This document shows, one piece after another, positions 23,212 through 31,159 of a stretch of DNA of 34,929 nt. Every line of letters begins with the position of its first letter. Within the stretch, counting starts at the first letter, position 1. The stretch is from contig CANFWT010000024.1 of the NCBI GenBank assembly GCA_947450895.1, positions 1 to 34,929 on the forward strand, written 5' to 3'. Source of the DNA: Comamonadaceae bacterium. GTDB lineage: Bacteria; Pseudomonadota; Gammaproteobacteria; Burkholderiales; Burkholderiaceae_C. The translations under genes and the position numbers were made by a program. The notes beneath the pieces were generated by a model. It made no database searches and had not been told where the DNA came from. It saw only the letters and a program-made list of their open reading frames with translations.

Positions 23212-23835
23212 TTAGGCGCCCAAACCCAAGCGCAGAGCCAGCACCACGAAGACCGCACCGGCCACTCGGTTGAGTAGACGCGTGGCTTTGGGCGAGGTGT
23301 GCAGCCTTTGGCCCAAACGCCCCGCAAGCATGGCGATGGCGCCAAAGGTAAGCAAGGTGGCGACCATGAACACAGCACCAAGCTGCACTATTTGGATGCC
23401 GACCGGTCCGGCGGCGGGTTGCGCAAACTGGGGCAGGAAAGCGAGGAAGAAGAGTGCAACTTTGGGATTGCTGATGTTCATCAGCACCCCGCGTAGGTAA
23501 GTTTGGCGTGCGCCCAGCACGGGCACGGACGGACCGCTGCCCAGACCCGCCGGTGCCTGCCACGACATCCAGGCCAGCCACAGCAAATAGACCGCGCCCA
23601 AGGTCTTGATCACCGCAAACCCTGTGGTCGATGCCGCCAGCAGCGCAGCCAGACCCAGTGCCACCGCAGCGGTGTGAAACAGCAGCCCCGTGCACAAACC
23701 CAGCACCACCAGCAACCCTGCGCGCGCGCCATGGACCGCAGCATGCATCAGCACAAACATATTGTCCGGTCCCGGCACCAGTGCCAGCATCACCGACGCT
23801 GCAAAGAATGCTGCGGTGGTGGCGCCGCTCAGCAT
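23212..23835 (-). CDS. LysE/RhtB-family exporter
   Basis: A 207-residue membrane protein with six hydrophobic segments. It has the family N-terminal motif FFAASVMLALVPGPDNMFVLMHAAVHGARAGLLVVLGLCTGLLFH and the middle LRGVLMNISNPKVALFFLAFLPQF, both diagnostic of LysE/RhtB/ArgO exporters of amino acids and related metabolites. The start overlaps the end of the deaminase gene by seven bases, so the two are probably co-translated. The cargo is unknown; coupling to a purine deaminase hints at a nitrogenous metabolite, but the family is broad. Confidence 0.9.
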   Translation of the reverse strand: MLSGATTAAFFAASVMLALVPGPDNMFVLMHAAVHGARAGLLVVLGLCTGLLFHTAAVALGLAALLAASTTGFAVIKTLGAVYLLWLAWMSWQAPAGLGSGPSVPVLGARQTYLRGVLMNISNPKVALFFLAFLPQFAQPAAGPVGIQIVQLGAVFMVATLLTFGAIAMLAGRLGQRLHTSPKATRLLNRVAGAVFVVLALRLGLGA

Positions 23836-25271
23836 GGCACGAACCTGGCGACGCTGCGCTCCCCGCGTGCCAGGGATTGGGCCATGGCATTGTGCTGCTC
23901 CACCAGCGGCCCCAGGTCCACAGTGGCCAGTTGGCCATGGGCCACCACCACGCGCCCCTGGACGACTGTGAACGCTGCGTTGGCGCTGGCGCACAGCAGC
24001 AGGCTCGCTACCGGGTCATGCACGGCGGCGCCCGCAAACTGCAGGCCGCGCAGATCAAACAGCGCCATGTCGGCGCACATGCCGACTTTGATTTGGCCAA
24101 TGTCGGTGCGCCCCAGCACCTCCGCGCCGCCGCGGGTGGCCAGGGCAAGAGCGTCGCGCGCCGTCATCTCCAAAGGCGCTGTGTCGCAGCCAAAGCGGGT
24201 GCGACCTTGCGCGTCGACCGTGGGGGGCGCTAGTGATTTGCGCAGGCGCGCCAGTAGCAGGGCTTGGCGCGCTTCGGCCAAAAGGTGGGCGCCGTCGTTG
24301 CTCGCGCTGCCGTCCACCCCCAGCCCCACCGGCACACCGGCGGCGAGCATTTTGCGCACCGGTGCGATGCCGCTGGCCAAGCGCATATTGCTGCATGGAC
24401 AGTGGGTGACCCCGGTGCGCGTTGCTGCAAACAGGCTGATTCCCTCGTCGTCGAGTTTGACGCAATGCGCGTGCCACACGTCGGGGCCGAGCCAGCCGAG
24501 CTCTTGCGCGTATTGCGCGGGTGTGCAGTTGAACTTTTCCCGGCTGTAGGCATTGTCGTGGTCGTTTTCGGCCAAGTGGGTGTGCAGGCGCACGCCGTAC
24601 CCGCGTGCGAGTTCTGCCGATGTCCGCATCAGGTCACGGCTGACGCTAAAGGGCGAGCAGGGCGCCACGGCCACCTGCGTCATCGCCCCCCAACTGGCGT
24701 CATGGTACCGCTCTATCACGCGCTGGGTGTCGCTCAAAATCGCGTTTTCGTTTTCCACCAGGTGGTCTGGCGGCAATCCGCCTTGGGCTTGGCCCACGCT
24801 CATGCTGCCCCGGGTTGCCACAAAGCGCATGCCAATGGCGCGCGCTGCCTCGATGCTGTCGTCCAGCGTGACGCTGTTGGGGTAGATGTAGAGGTGGTCA
24901 CTGCTCGTGGTGCAACCGCTGAGCAGCAGTTCGGCCATGGCCACCTGCGTGCTGGTGTAAATCATGTCGGGCGTGAGGCCTTCCCAAATCGGGTAAAGGC
25001 CGCGCAGCCAGCCAAACAGTTCGGCGTTTTGCACCGACGGAATCGCCCGCGTGAGCGACTGGTACATGTGGTGGTGGGTGTTCACCAGTCCCGGTATCAG
25101 CAAGTGATGGCGCGCGTCAATTACCAAGTCGGCGGTATGCGGCAACGCATGCACAGGCCCGATGGCCGCGATCAGACCGTCCCGCACCAGTACCGAGGCG
25201 TTGTGCAACTCGGTGCGCGCATCGTCTTGGGTGGCAATGGTGTGGGCGTTATGGATTAGCAGGGTCGTCAT
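23829..25271 (-). CDS. 8-oxoguanine deaminase (amidohydrolase)
   Basis: A 480-residue metal-dependent amidohydrolase of the ATZ/TRZ group. The closest recognised function is 8-oxoguanine deaminase, which turns 8-oxoguanine into urate; older annotations call such proteins hydroxydechloroatrazine ethylaminohydrolase. Metal and catalytic residues are present: H66-x-H68 in IPGLVNTHHHMYQSLTRA, His in RLHTHLAEN, HAHCVKLDDEGI, and the aspartate in GLGVDGSASNDGAHLL. The ATG giving MTTLLIHNAHTIATQDD is preferred over one 14 codons upstream. Urate produced here would feed PuuD and UraH encoded in the same window. It is divergent from the glycerate kinase gene with only 40 bases between. Confidence 0.87.
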   Translation of the reverse strand: MTTLLIHNAHTIATQDDARTELHNASVLVRDGLIAAIGPVHALPHTADLVIDARHHLLIPGLVNTHHHMYQSLTRAIPSVQNAELFGWLRGLYPIWEGLTPDMIYTSTQVAMAELLLSGCTTSSDHLYIYPNSVTLDDSIEAARAIGMRFVATRGSMSVGQAQGGLPPDHLVENENAILSDTQRVIERYHDASWGAMTQVAVAPCSPFSVSRDLMRTSAELARGYGVRLHTHLAENDHDNAYSREKFNCTPAQYAQELGWLGPDVWHAHCVKLDDEGISLFAATRTGVTHCPCSNMRLASGIAPVRKMLAAGVPVGLGVDGSASNDGAHLLAEARQALLLARLRKSLAPPTVDAQGRTRFGCDTAPLEMTARDALALATRGGAEVLGRTDIGQIKVGMCADMALFDLRGLQFAGAAVHDPVASLLLCASANAAFTVVQGRVVVAHGQLATVDLGPLVEQHNAMAQSLARGERSVARFVPC

Positions 25272-25311
25272 AGCGGCATTGTGCCGTGGGGCGCCTATGA
25301 TTGGCTGCATC

Positions 25312-26640
25312 ATGTCCCCAATGTCTCACGCACACAGCTCCCCGCAGGACCCGCAGGCTTTTCTGCGTGGTTTGTTCCACGCCGCGGTACTACGCGCCTT
25401 GCCTTTGCACAACACGGCCGCTTTTTTGCCGCCGCCGCCCAAGGGCCGCACCCTGGTGCTGGGCGCGGGCAAGGCCGGTGGCGCTATGGCGCAGGCGGTC
25501 GAAGCGCTGTGGCCTGTGGACGCGCCCCTCTCAGGCCTGGTGGTCACACGCTACGGCCACACGCCGCCACGCCCGCAGGGGCTGGCGCAGCGCATTGAGG
25601 TGGTGGAGGCCGCGCACCCGGTGCCCGATGCTGCCGGGCTGGCCGCAGCCCAGCGCATCCTGGCGCTCACCCAGGGCTTGACCGCAGACGACTTGGTGCT
25701 GTGTTTGATCTCTGGCGGCGGCTCGGCCTTGCTGACACTGCCCGCTGACGGTTTAAGCCTGCAAGACAAACAGCGCATCAACCAGCAGCTTCTGGAGAGC
25801 GGCGCCCACATTGGCGAGATGAATTGCGTGCGCAAGCACCTCTCGCGCATCAAGGGCGGGCGCTTGGGCGCTGCCTGCGCCCCGGCCCGGGTGGTGACGC
25901 TGACCATCAGCGACGTGCCCGGCGACGACCCGTCCACCATCGCCAGCGGCCCCACGGTGGCCGACGCCACCAGCTGCCAGGACGCGCTGGACATCTTGCG
26001 CCGCTACGCCATTGCGGTGCCCGAAGCGGTGGAGCAGGCCTTGCAAAGCGGCGCCCTGGAAACCCCCAAGCCGGGCGACGCTTCCTTTGACGGCCACGGC
26101 CTGCACCTGATTGCCACGCCGCAGCAAAGCCTGCAAGCCGCCGCCGACGCCGCCCGCGCGGCAGGCGTTGCCGCCTACATCCTGAGCGACGAGGTGGAAG
26201 GCGAATCGCGCGAAGTGGCCAAGGTGCACGGGGCCATAGCCCGCGCGGTGGCCAAAGGGCAGGGCGCGTTCCAGAAACCGTGTGTGATTTTGAGCGGCGG
26301 CGAGACCACCGTCACCATCCGCCCCCGCGCCCCTGGCGCTGCGAAAGGCCGGGGCGGCCGCGCAGGCGAGTTTTGCATGGGCCTGGCGCAGGCGCTCCAA
26401 GGGATGGAAGGCGTGTGGGCGCTGGCCGCCGACACCGACGGCATTGACGGTGTGGAGGACAACGCCGGTGCCCAAGTCGCCCCCGACACCCTGGCGCGCG
26501 CCGCCGCCCTGGGCTTGAGGCTGACCGACCATTTGGAGCGCAACGACGCCTACGGCTTCTTTTCCGCGCTGGGCGATCTGGTGGTCACCGGCCCCACGCA
26601 CACCAATGTGAACGACTTTCGGGCGGTGTTGGTGGTGTAG
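25312..26640 (+). CDS. Glycerate 2-kinase, MOFRL family
   Basis: A 442-residue protein of the GckA/TtuD family, which phosphorylates D-glycerate to 2-phosphoglycerate; many are mis-named hydroxypyruvate reductase. The N-terminal domain has LVLGAGKAGGAMAQAVEALW, CLISGGGSALLTLPADGLSL, INQQLLESGAHIGEMNCVRKHLSRIKGG and VTLTISDVPGDDPSTIASGPTV. The C-terminal MOFRL domain has ILSGGETTVTI, GRGGRAGEFCMGLA, ALAADTDGIDGVEDNAGAQV and TGPTHTNVNDFRAVLVV. Start is at 25312 or nine bases later. Purine breakdown ends in glyoxylate, which is recovered through tartronate semialdehyde and glycerate, so this kinase fits the local pathway. Its last 37 bases recur at 29764-29800. Confidence 0.9.
   Translation: MSPMSHAHSSPQDPQAFLRGLFHAAVLRALPLHNTAAFLPPPPKGRTLVLGAGKAGGAMAQAVEALWPVDAPLSGLVVTRYGHTPPRPQGLAQRIEVVEAAHPVPDAAGLAAAQRILALTQGLTADDLVLCLISGGGSALLTLPADGLSLQDKQRINQQLLESGAHIGEMNCVRKHLSRIKGGRLGAACAPARVVTLTISDVPGDDPSTIASGPTVADATSCQDALDILRRYAIAVPEAVEQALQSGALETPKPGDASFDGHGLHLIATPQQSLQAAADAARAAGVAAYILSDEVEGESREVAKVHGAIARAVAKGQGAFQKPCVILSGGETTVTIRPRAPGAAKGRGGRAGEFCMGLAQALQGMEGVWALAADTDGIDGVEDNAGAQVAPDTLARAAALGLRLTDHLERNDAYGFFSALGDLVVTGPTHTNVNDFRAVLVV
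26604..26640 (+). repeat. Direct repeat, left copy (3' end of glycerate kinase gene)
   Basis: The last 37 bases of the glycerate kinase gene, including the stop codon, are repeated exactly 3160 bases downstream at 29764-29800 with about three mismatches. The identical core TTCGGGCGGTGTTGGTGGTG runs on to the TAG stop. The copy here is the functional gene end. Confidence 0.85.
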
Positions 26641-26649
26641 GAAGGTGTG

Positions 26650-27022
26650 TAGCTAGCCATTGATTCGAATGCGGGCACACGCCGTCCGGCGGTCCCTCAT
26701 GCCATACCCGTGGTTCTACTAATTGCAAGGCGTCGGCGGGCGGTTTATCCGAACGACGCCCATCGCCTTGGCCAGCGCAGGTTTCCGATGGGCAGTTCAC
26801 AGCCCAGGAACGCCTGGGCTCCGTCCAGATCGGGCGGGAAGTAGGCCTCGCGGAAGGAGTTGTTACCCCGCGCGACGAGGGCGTGAGGCTGGCTGGGGTG
26901 AAGCAGCACCACCGTGCCCCAGCGCAGCGTAATGCGCTGACCAATCAGTGGGAAATGCAAGTCCTGTCCCGGTCGTGATTAAGAAACAGATTTCAAAAAG
27001 CCGCGCCGCCGTATTGCGCGGC
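26650..27022 (-). pseudogene. Decayed C-terminal fragment of the 2OG-type oxygenase
   Basis: This 503-base gap between genes holds a remnant of the gene found intact at 31722-32459. Matching pieces on the minus strand run in order: AAQYGGAA (27001-27022), then HFPLIGQRITLRWGTVVLLHPSQPHALVARGNNSFREAYFPPDLDGAQAFLGCELPIG, then, in another frame, EPRVWHEGPPDGVCPHSNQWLA (to about 26650). These correspond to residues about 115-240 of the intact protein. A frameshift lies near 26745-26760, the N-terminal half and start are missing, and the HxD metal motif is just outside the retained part. The similarity is clear but imperfect, so the copy is old or came from a relative. No other feature is seen up to 27143 except a small ATCCT/AGGAT hairpin near 27114. 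Confidence 0.85.
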
Positions 27023-27143
27023 ACACCGCTTACCGTGCTGACGAATACCAAACCCTTACGATGAACTTGGCATATGGAACGCACATCCAAGACTCGTGAC
27101 GCAATATGGACGATCCTAAGGTAGGATACTAAAACCAATAGCA

Positions 27144-27401
27144 ATGAATAAATTTTCTGCTATGAAGCAGAAGAAAGGCATGATGAGCGAAATTTTTCGT
27201 GCTGTCGCGTTGATGATGGCGAGTTTATTGGTGGCAGGCGGTGGCCTATGCTCGGTGCTTGGCGTCCCCTTTAGTCTGTTTTTGATATTTGATAAAGGCG
27301 ATGAAGCGTTTCCCGTTGTGGTGTTAGCCACAGCGGTTGGTTTCTGTGCTTTGTATCTTGGCTTATGGATGTGGAAGCTAGATGCGGGGTCCAAGTCGTA
27401 A
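27144..27401 (+). CDS. Small membrane protein, hypothetical
   Basis: An 85-residue protein with two hydrophobic helices (about 19-50 and 58-78) and a basic N-terminus (KQKK). No family recognised. The start is uncertain: ATG codons occur at 27144, 27162, 27180 and 27183. The last two have AAAGG just upstream, while 27162 lies in the loop of a perfect 7-bp hairpin. Its TAA stop is directly followed by the ATG of the Lgt-like gene, so the two are coupled. The gene is noticeably more AT-rich than the surrounding chromosome, in keeping with acquired DNA. Confidence 0.6.
   Translation: MNKFSAMKQKKGMMSEIFRAVALMMASLLVAGGGLCSVLGVPFSLFLIFDKGDEAFPVVVLATAVGFCALYLGLWMWKLDAGSKS
27155..27172 (+). promoter_or_regulatory. 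Hairpin over possible start codon
   Basis: TTCTGCT and AGCAGAA form a perfect 7-bp stem with loop ATGA, placing an in-frame ATG (27162) in the loop and the AAAGG ribosome site for the ATGs at 27180 and 27183 just after the stem. It may influence which start is used. Confidence 0.35.
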
Positions 27402-28181
27402 ATGCTTCTTGTCATTCGTGATCCCAGCCTGGCCCACACGGTTCACTACGTGTTGGAGTGCGCTGCTCTGGCGATTGGTGCCTGGGTGTACCGACGGCGT
27501 AAAGCTGGTCAGGGTGTGTCCAGCGTGTTACGGGGGCCTATCTACCCGCTGGTATTGGGCTGCCTATTGGGCGCCGCCGTTGGTAACAAAGCCATGTTTT
27601 GGATCGAAAATCCGCACTTGTGGGCGCAGGCGGTCAACACGCCCGCCCTGTGGTTGCAGGGGCAGTCCATCGTGGGTGGTTTGCTGGGTGGCTGGATGGG
27701 AGTGGAGTTGGGCAAATGGCTTTCGGGCTGGCAAGCTCCGCGTACCGGGGATGACTTTGTGCCTGCCATCTTGAGTGGCATTCTGGTCGGGCGCGTGGGT
27801 TGTTTTGTTTCGGGCCTCAACGACGGCACTTATGGTCTACCTACCGGCATGCCATGGGGCATCGATCTGGGTGATGGAATACCGCGCCACCCAGCGCCAC
27901 TTTACGAATGGGTGCTTGCCTTGGCGGCGCTGCTTACATGGCAGTGTTGGAGTCGGGCGCTGGCGCACACGCAGGGGCTGGCCTTTCGCTGCTGGATGCT
28001 GGGGTACATGCTTTGGCGCTTGGGAATCGATGCACTCAAACCCGTTCCCTATGCGTACTGGGGCGGGCTGTCGGGGATTCAGTGGGTGTGTTGTGTTGCC
28101 GCCCTTTTAATCACCATCTCTATTTGGCAAGACAAATACTTAGGCAGAGAAAGACAACACCCCAATACCCATGCCCTTTGA
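27402..28181 (+). CDS. Lgt-like membrane protein lacking key Lgt catalytic residues
   Basis: A 259-residue polytopic protein resembling prolipoprotein diacylglyceryl transferase. It has GQSIVGGLLGGWMGVELG (88-104), the signature region VGRVGCFVSGLNDGTYGLPTGMPWGIDLG (129-157) and RHPAPLYEW (162-170; Lgt has RHPSQLYE). Known Lgt has HGG and GRxGNFxNxExxG. Here the His is Val91, Asn is Cys134, the second Asn is Ser137 and Glu is Leu139; Arg131 is kept. It is thus a paralogue unlikely to perform standard lipoprotein lipidation. It begins right after the stop of the small membrane gene and is followed after 66 bases by a radical SAM gene, so it probably handles a lipid substrate for, or with, that enzyme; this is inference. 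Confidence 0.8.
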   Translation: MLLVIRDPSLAHTVHYVLECAALAIGAWVYRRRKAGQGVSSVLRGPIYPLVLGCLLGAAVGNKAMFWIENPHLWAQAVNTPALWLQGQSIVGGLLGGWMGVELGKWLSGWQAPRTGDDFVPAILSGILVGRVGCFVSGLNDGTYGLPTGMPWGIDLGDGIPRHPAPLYEWVLALAALLTWQCWSRALAHTQGLAFRCWMLGYMLWRLGIDALKPVPYAYWGGLSGIQWVCCVAALLITISIWQDKYLGRERQHPNTHAL

Positions 28182-28247
28182 TTTGCATGGGTATTTGCCG
28201 AGAGCACCGCTTGGTGAGCCAAGTATCAAGACATAACACCACACACC

Positions 28248-29708
28248 ATGTCCCGCAAACAACGCCCCTACCTTTTCTACGACACCACCTCCAGCGTCTG
28301 TTCCACCTGCTTGCACGCGGTCGAGGCCAAAATCTTGTTCAAGGACGAAAAGGTCTACATGGACAAATGGTGTCCGGTGCACGGCACCGAGCGCGTGCTC
28401 ATCAGTGACGATGTAGCCTACTACCGCCTGGGGCGCGAGGTGTTTGTCAAACAGCCGGAAATGCCTAATATTTTCAATACGAAGATGGAATACGGCTGCC
28501 CCTACGACTGCGGTTTGTGCCCTGACCACATGCAGCACTCGTGCCTGAGCATTGTCGAGATTAACGACCACTGCAATTTGAATTGCCCCATTTGCTACGC
28601 CGAAAGCGGCACGCACCGCCCCGAGCACCGTAGCCTGGCAGAGGTGTGCCGCATGTTTGATACCGTGGTGGAAAACGAGGGCGAGCCCGATGTGGTGCAA
28701 ATCTCGGGAGGTGAGCCCACCACGCACCCGCAGTTTTTTGAAATTTTGGACGAGGCCCGCAAGCGTCCTATCAAGCACTTGATGATCAATACCAACGGGG
28801 TACGCATCGCGCAAGACGCCGCGTTTGTGCAGCGCTTGGCCAGCTACGGCCCGCAGGGCCTGGAGGTGTACTTGCAGTTTGACTCGCTGCGCGCCGCCGC
28901 CCTCAAAGAGTTGCGCGGTGCGGACTTGACCCGTGTTCGCCAGCAGGCGCTGGAGCGCCTCAATGCGGCGGGTATTTCCACGACACTGGTCGTCACTGTC
29001 AAGCGTGGCCTGAACGATGACGAACTCGGTGACATCATTAGCCACGCGCTGTCCCATACTTGCGTGCGGGGCATCACCTTTCAGCCTATTCAGGAAGCAG
29101 GCCGCACCGATGGCTTTGGGGCGCAGCATCGACTTACGGTGAGTGAAATACGCCGGGGTATTGCCGAACAGAGCGGGCTGTTCACGCTAGACGACATCGT
29201 GCCTGTGCCTTGCAACCCCGACACGCTGGCCATGGCCTATGCGCTGAAGACAGGCGACGAAACGGTGCCGCTGACCCGACACTTGAGCCCGCAAGCCTTG
29301 GTGGAAGGGGTGGGTAATACCATCGTGTTCGAGCAAGACGCGTCGGCCAAGGACATGGTTTTCAAGTTGTTTTCTACCAACCACTCACCCGAGTCGCAAG
29401 CCAATTGTCTCTCGGAGTTAATGTGTTGCCTGCCGCAAGTGGCGTCACCCCAGGGCATGGGCTACCAGAATGTGTTTCGCATCCTGATTGTGCAGTTCAT
29501 GGATGCAACGAATCTGGACATTCGTGCGCTCAAAAAATCTTGCATCCACTTCGCCACTCCCGATGGGCAAATGATCCCCTTCGAGGCCTACAACCTTTTC
29601 TACCGCGACGGCAAACGGCATGCGCTGGAATCCATACGTGGACAACTCAAGCAGCAGCATGCTGGGCGCAAGCAGTGGTCAATCGCGCGAGCGCCCAGTG
29701 GTGCATAG
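28248..29708 (+). CDS. Radical SAM protein, COG1964 / tetraether-lipid-synthase-like
   Basis: A 486-residue radical SAM enzyme. The SAM-cluster motif is CNLNCPIC (C109, C113, C116) followed by YAESG and later QISGGEPT (152-158). The N-terminus has CSTC (C18, C21) with KVYMDKWCPVHG (C42), and CPYDCGLCPDHMQHSC (C84, C88, C91, C99) precedes the motif. This cysteine layout is that of the COG1964 family, which includes archaeal tetraether lipid synthase (Tes), described with auxiliary iron-sulfur clusters and a rubredoxin-like iron. More cysteines lie near the C-terminus (ANCLSELMCCLPQ). Tes joins lipid tails by radical C-C bond formation; whether this bacterial relative acts on lipids is not shown. 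Its Lgt-like neighbour supports a membrane-lipid substrate. Confidence 0.85.
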   Translation: MSRKQRPYLFYDTTSSVCSTCLHAVEAKILFKDEKVYMDKWCPVHGTERVLISDDVAYYRLGREVFVKQPEMPNIFNTKMEYGCPYDCGLCPDHMQHSCLSIVEINDHCNLNCPICYAESGTHRPEHRSLAEVCRMFDTVVENEGEPDVVQISGGEPTTHPQFFEILDEARKRPIKHLMINTNGVRIAQDAAFVQRLASYGPQGLEVYLQFDSLRAAALKELRGADLTRVRQQALERLNAAGISTTLVVTVKRGLNDDELGDIISHALSHTCVRGITFQPIQEAGRTDGFGAQHRLTVSEIRRGIAEQSGLFTLDDIVPVPCNPDTLAMAYALKTGDETVPLTRHLSPQALVEGVGNTIVFEQDASAKDMVFKLFSTNHSPESQANCLSELMCCLPQVASPQGMGYQNVFRILIVQFMDATNLDIRALKKSCIHFATPDGQMIPFEAYNLFYRDGKRHALESIRGQLKQQHAGRKQWSIARAPSGA

Positions 29709-29763
29709 ATAATCGGTAAGAAGGGGATGTACCTTAACTGCTTATCAAGCGAACCAATTAACT

Positions 29764-29800
29764 CAATGTGAACGCGATTCGGGCGGTGTTGGTGGTGTAG
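29764..29800 (+). repeat. Direct repeat, right copy (orphan glycerate kinase 3' end)
   Basis: This 37-base segment repeats the end of the glycerate kinase gene including its TAG, but no kinase gene is attached. It lies 14 bases before the end of hipA. With the left copy it brackets 3160 bases holding the oxygenase remnant and the three-gene Lgt-like/radical SAM operon. The 55 bases between the radical SAM stop and this repeat show nothing else. Confidence 0.85.
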
Positions 29801-29814
29801 TGCTGGCCTTCGGC

Positions 29815-31149
29815 TCAGGCTGGCGCAGGCACCGTCGCTGCAAAGCGTTCCCTATCAAACTGCGCCAGATGCTGGCGTACCCCTTGAAAGACCGCCTGCG
29901 CCAATTCCGCAGGAAAGTCGGGGGGCAAGCGTTGTTCAACGGCGACCAGCGCCGCGTCCAGCCGCTGCGCCATGGCCAGCATGGCGTCCCAGGCACCATC
30001 GACTGCGCTGCGCTTGGCCAGCGCCTCCCAATGGCGGTAGTGGATTTCGGCCAGTTTGTAGTGCGCCGACTTGCTTCGCACCGCCATGGCCAGCTTAGTT
30101 TTTTGGTAGGCAAGCGTGTTGGGGCCATTGCCTATCAGGGGCCAGGCGGATAGCACGTCATACAAGGGCGTCATGCGGTATCGACCACCAGGCAGCACGA
30201 ACAGGGAAAAGTTTTTGCCATGCCCATCAATCGCCGCCAAAAACCAAAACAGCAGTTGGGCGCACAAAAATTGTCGTCCGTCTTCATGGAAGGCCTCGCC
30301 GCCTTGGAGCACTTCCAGGCAGGCCTCGATGCCCGGCCCGCCAAGCTGCTCGTATTTTTGGTTGCTGGAAACACCTTTGGCCTGGCAGAAGTCTTCTTGG
30401 GGCAAGCGGGCAATCCAGAGCGCGCCCTGCCAGCTCCGGTCAAAACGCGTGACCACCAGCACCCGGCGTTCGCCAAAGTCCTCCATCTTGCACTCAGCCA
30501 CTGGCAAACCCAATTCCCGCACAATTTGGCTGCACAGCCATTCGTTCTCTACCGACAGGCGCATATCCAGCTGCCGCCCTGGGGTGATGCCTATGGGCGG
30601 TTTGAGAATGTGGGTCGTGGGCGTAGCGCCCAAGGGACGGCACCATGCGCCGCTCACTTGCAGCAGTGCGGTTTTCTCCTGCGCGCCGGCAATCGAGAGG
30701 CGGAATTCTTCCTCTTCATCGGGTGCGCCCAGCCCGGTTTGCGCACCCAGGGCCACCAGATGCCTTTCAATTTGTTCCGGCGTGAGGGCCTCGTACCGCA
30801 GTTGGTCAAAACCATCGGGGCTGTCGCCTGGCGGCAGCAGTTGCACCGCACCCACGCAGTCGCGCCCCACGGCCTGTAGCAGCGCAAAAGCGCTCGTGCC
30901 TTGAGTCCGAAACCGCGCACTGATGCGCTTGCGAATGCCGTCGCTGTCGGGCAGCAGGTTGTCAAAGTAGTTGCGTACTGCGTCGCCTTCGAGCCGGTTG
31001 TCCGCTGTAAACGGCAGCGACAGGGAAAGCGGACGGCTGCGCTGCGACGCCCGCCACGATGGCGCATAGTCCAGGCGGTGGCGCCCCGTGCGCCCTACGC
31101 TCCAGGTGCCCACCCGTTCCCCATTCATCCAGATCTCCAACGCGCCCAT
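29815..31149 (-). CDS. hipA: HipA-family serine/threonine kinase toxin
   Basis: A 444-residue HipA. The N-terminal domain starts MGALEIWMNGERVGTWS and includes LPFTADNRLEGDAVRNYFDNLLPDSDGIRKRI. The kinase part has SIAGAQEKTALL (151-162), where Ser152 matches the autophosphorylated serine of E. coli HipA. The catalytic loop AAIDGHGKNFSLF has D308, H310, K312 and N313, and PLYDVLS has D331 for metal. All key residues are present, so the toxin should be active. HipA kinases of this type phosphorylate aminoacyl-tRNA synthetases and slow growth. The antitoxin gene is 10 bases upstream. The 3' end abuts the orphan glycerate-kinase repeat, suggesting the module sits at a rearrangement junction. Confidence 0.93.
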   Translation of the reverse strand: MGALEIWMNGERVGTWSVGRTGRHRLDYAPSWRASQRSRPLSLSLPFTADNRLEGDAVRNYFDNLLPDSDGIRKRISARFRTQGTSAFALLQAVGRDCVGAVQLLPPGDSPDGFDQLRYEALTPEQIERHLVALGAQTGLGAPDEEEEFRLSIAGAQEKTALLQVSGAWCRPLGATPTTHILKPPIGITPGRQLDMRLSVENEWLCSQIVRELGLPVAECKMEDFGERRVLVVTRFDRSWQGALWIARLPQEDFCQAKGVSSNQKYEQLGGPGIEACLEVLQGGEAFHEDGRQFLCAQLLFWFLAAIDGHGKNFSLFVLPGGRYRMTPLYDVLSAWPLIGNGPNTLAYQKTKLAMAVRSKSAHYKLAEIHYRHWEALAKRSAVDGAWDAMLAMAQRLDAALVAVEQRLPPDFPAELAQAVFQGVRQHLAQFDRERFAATVPAPA

Positions 31150-31159
31150 ATCGACTCAA

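Noticed and set aside
26604..29800. Insertion sequence or integrative element
   Set aside because: No transposase, integrase or terminal inverted repeats are present; only the direct repeat of a gene end supports insertion, so it is reported as a repeat-bounded segment instead.
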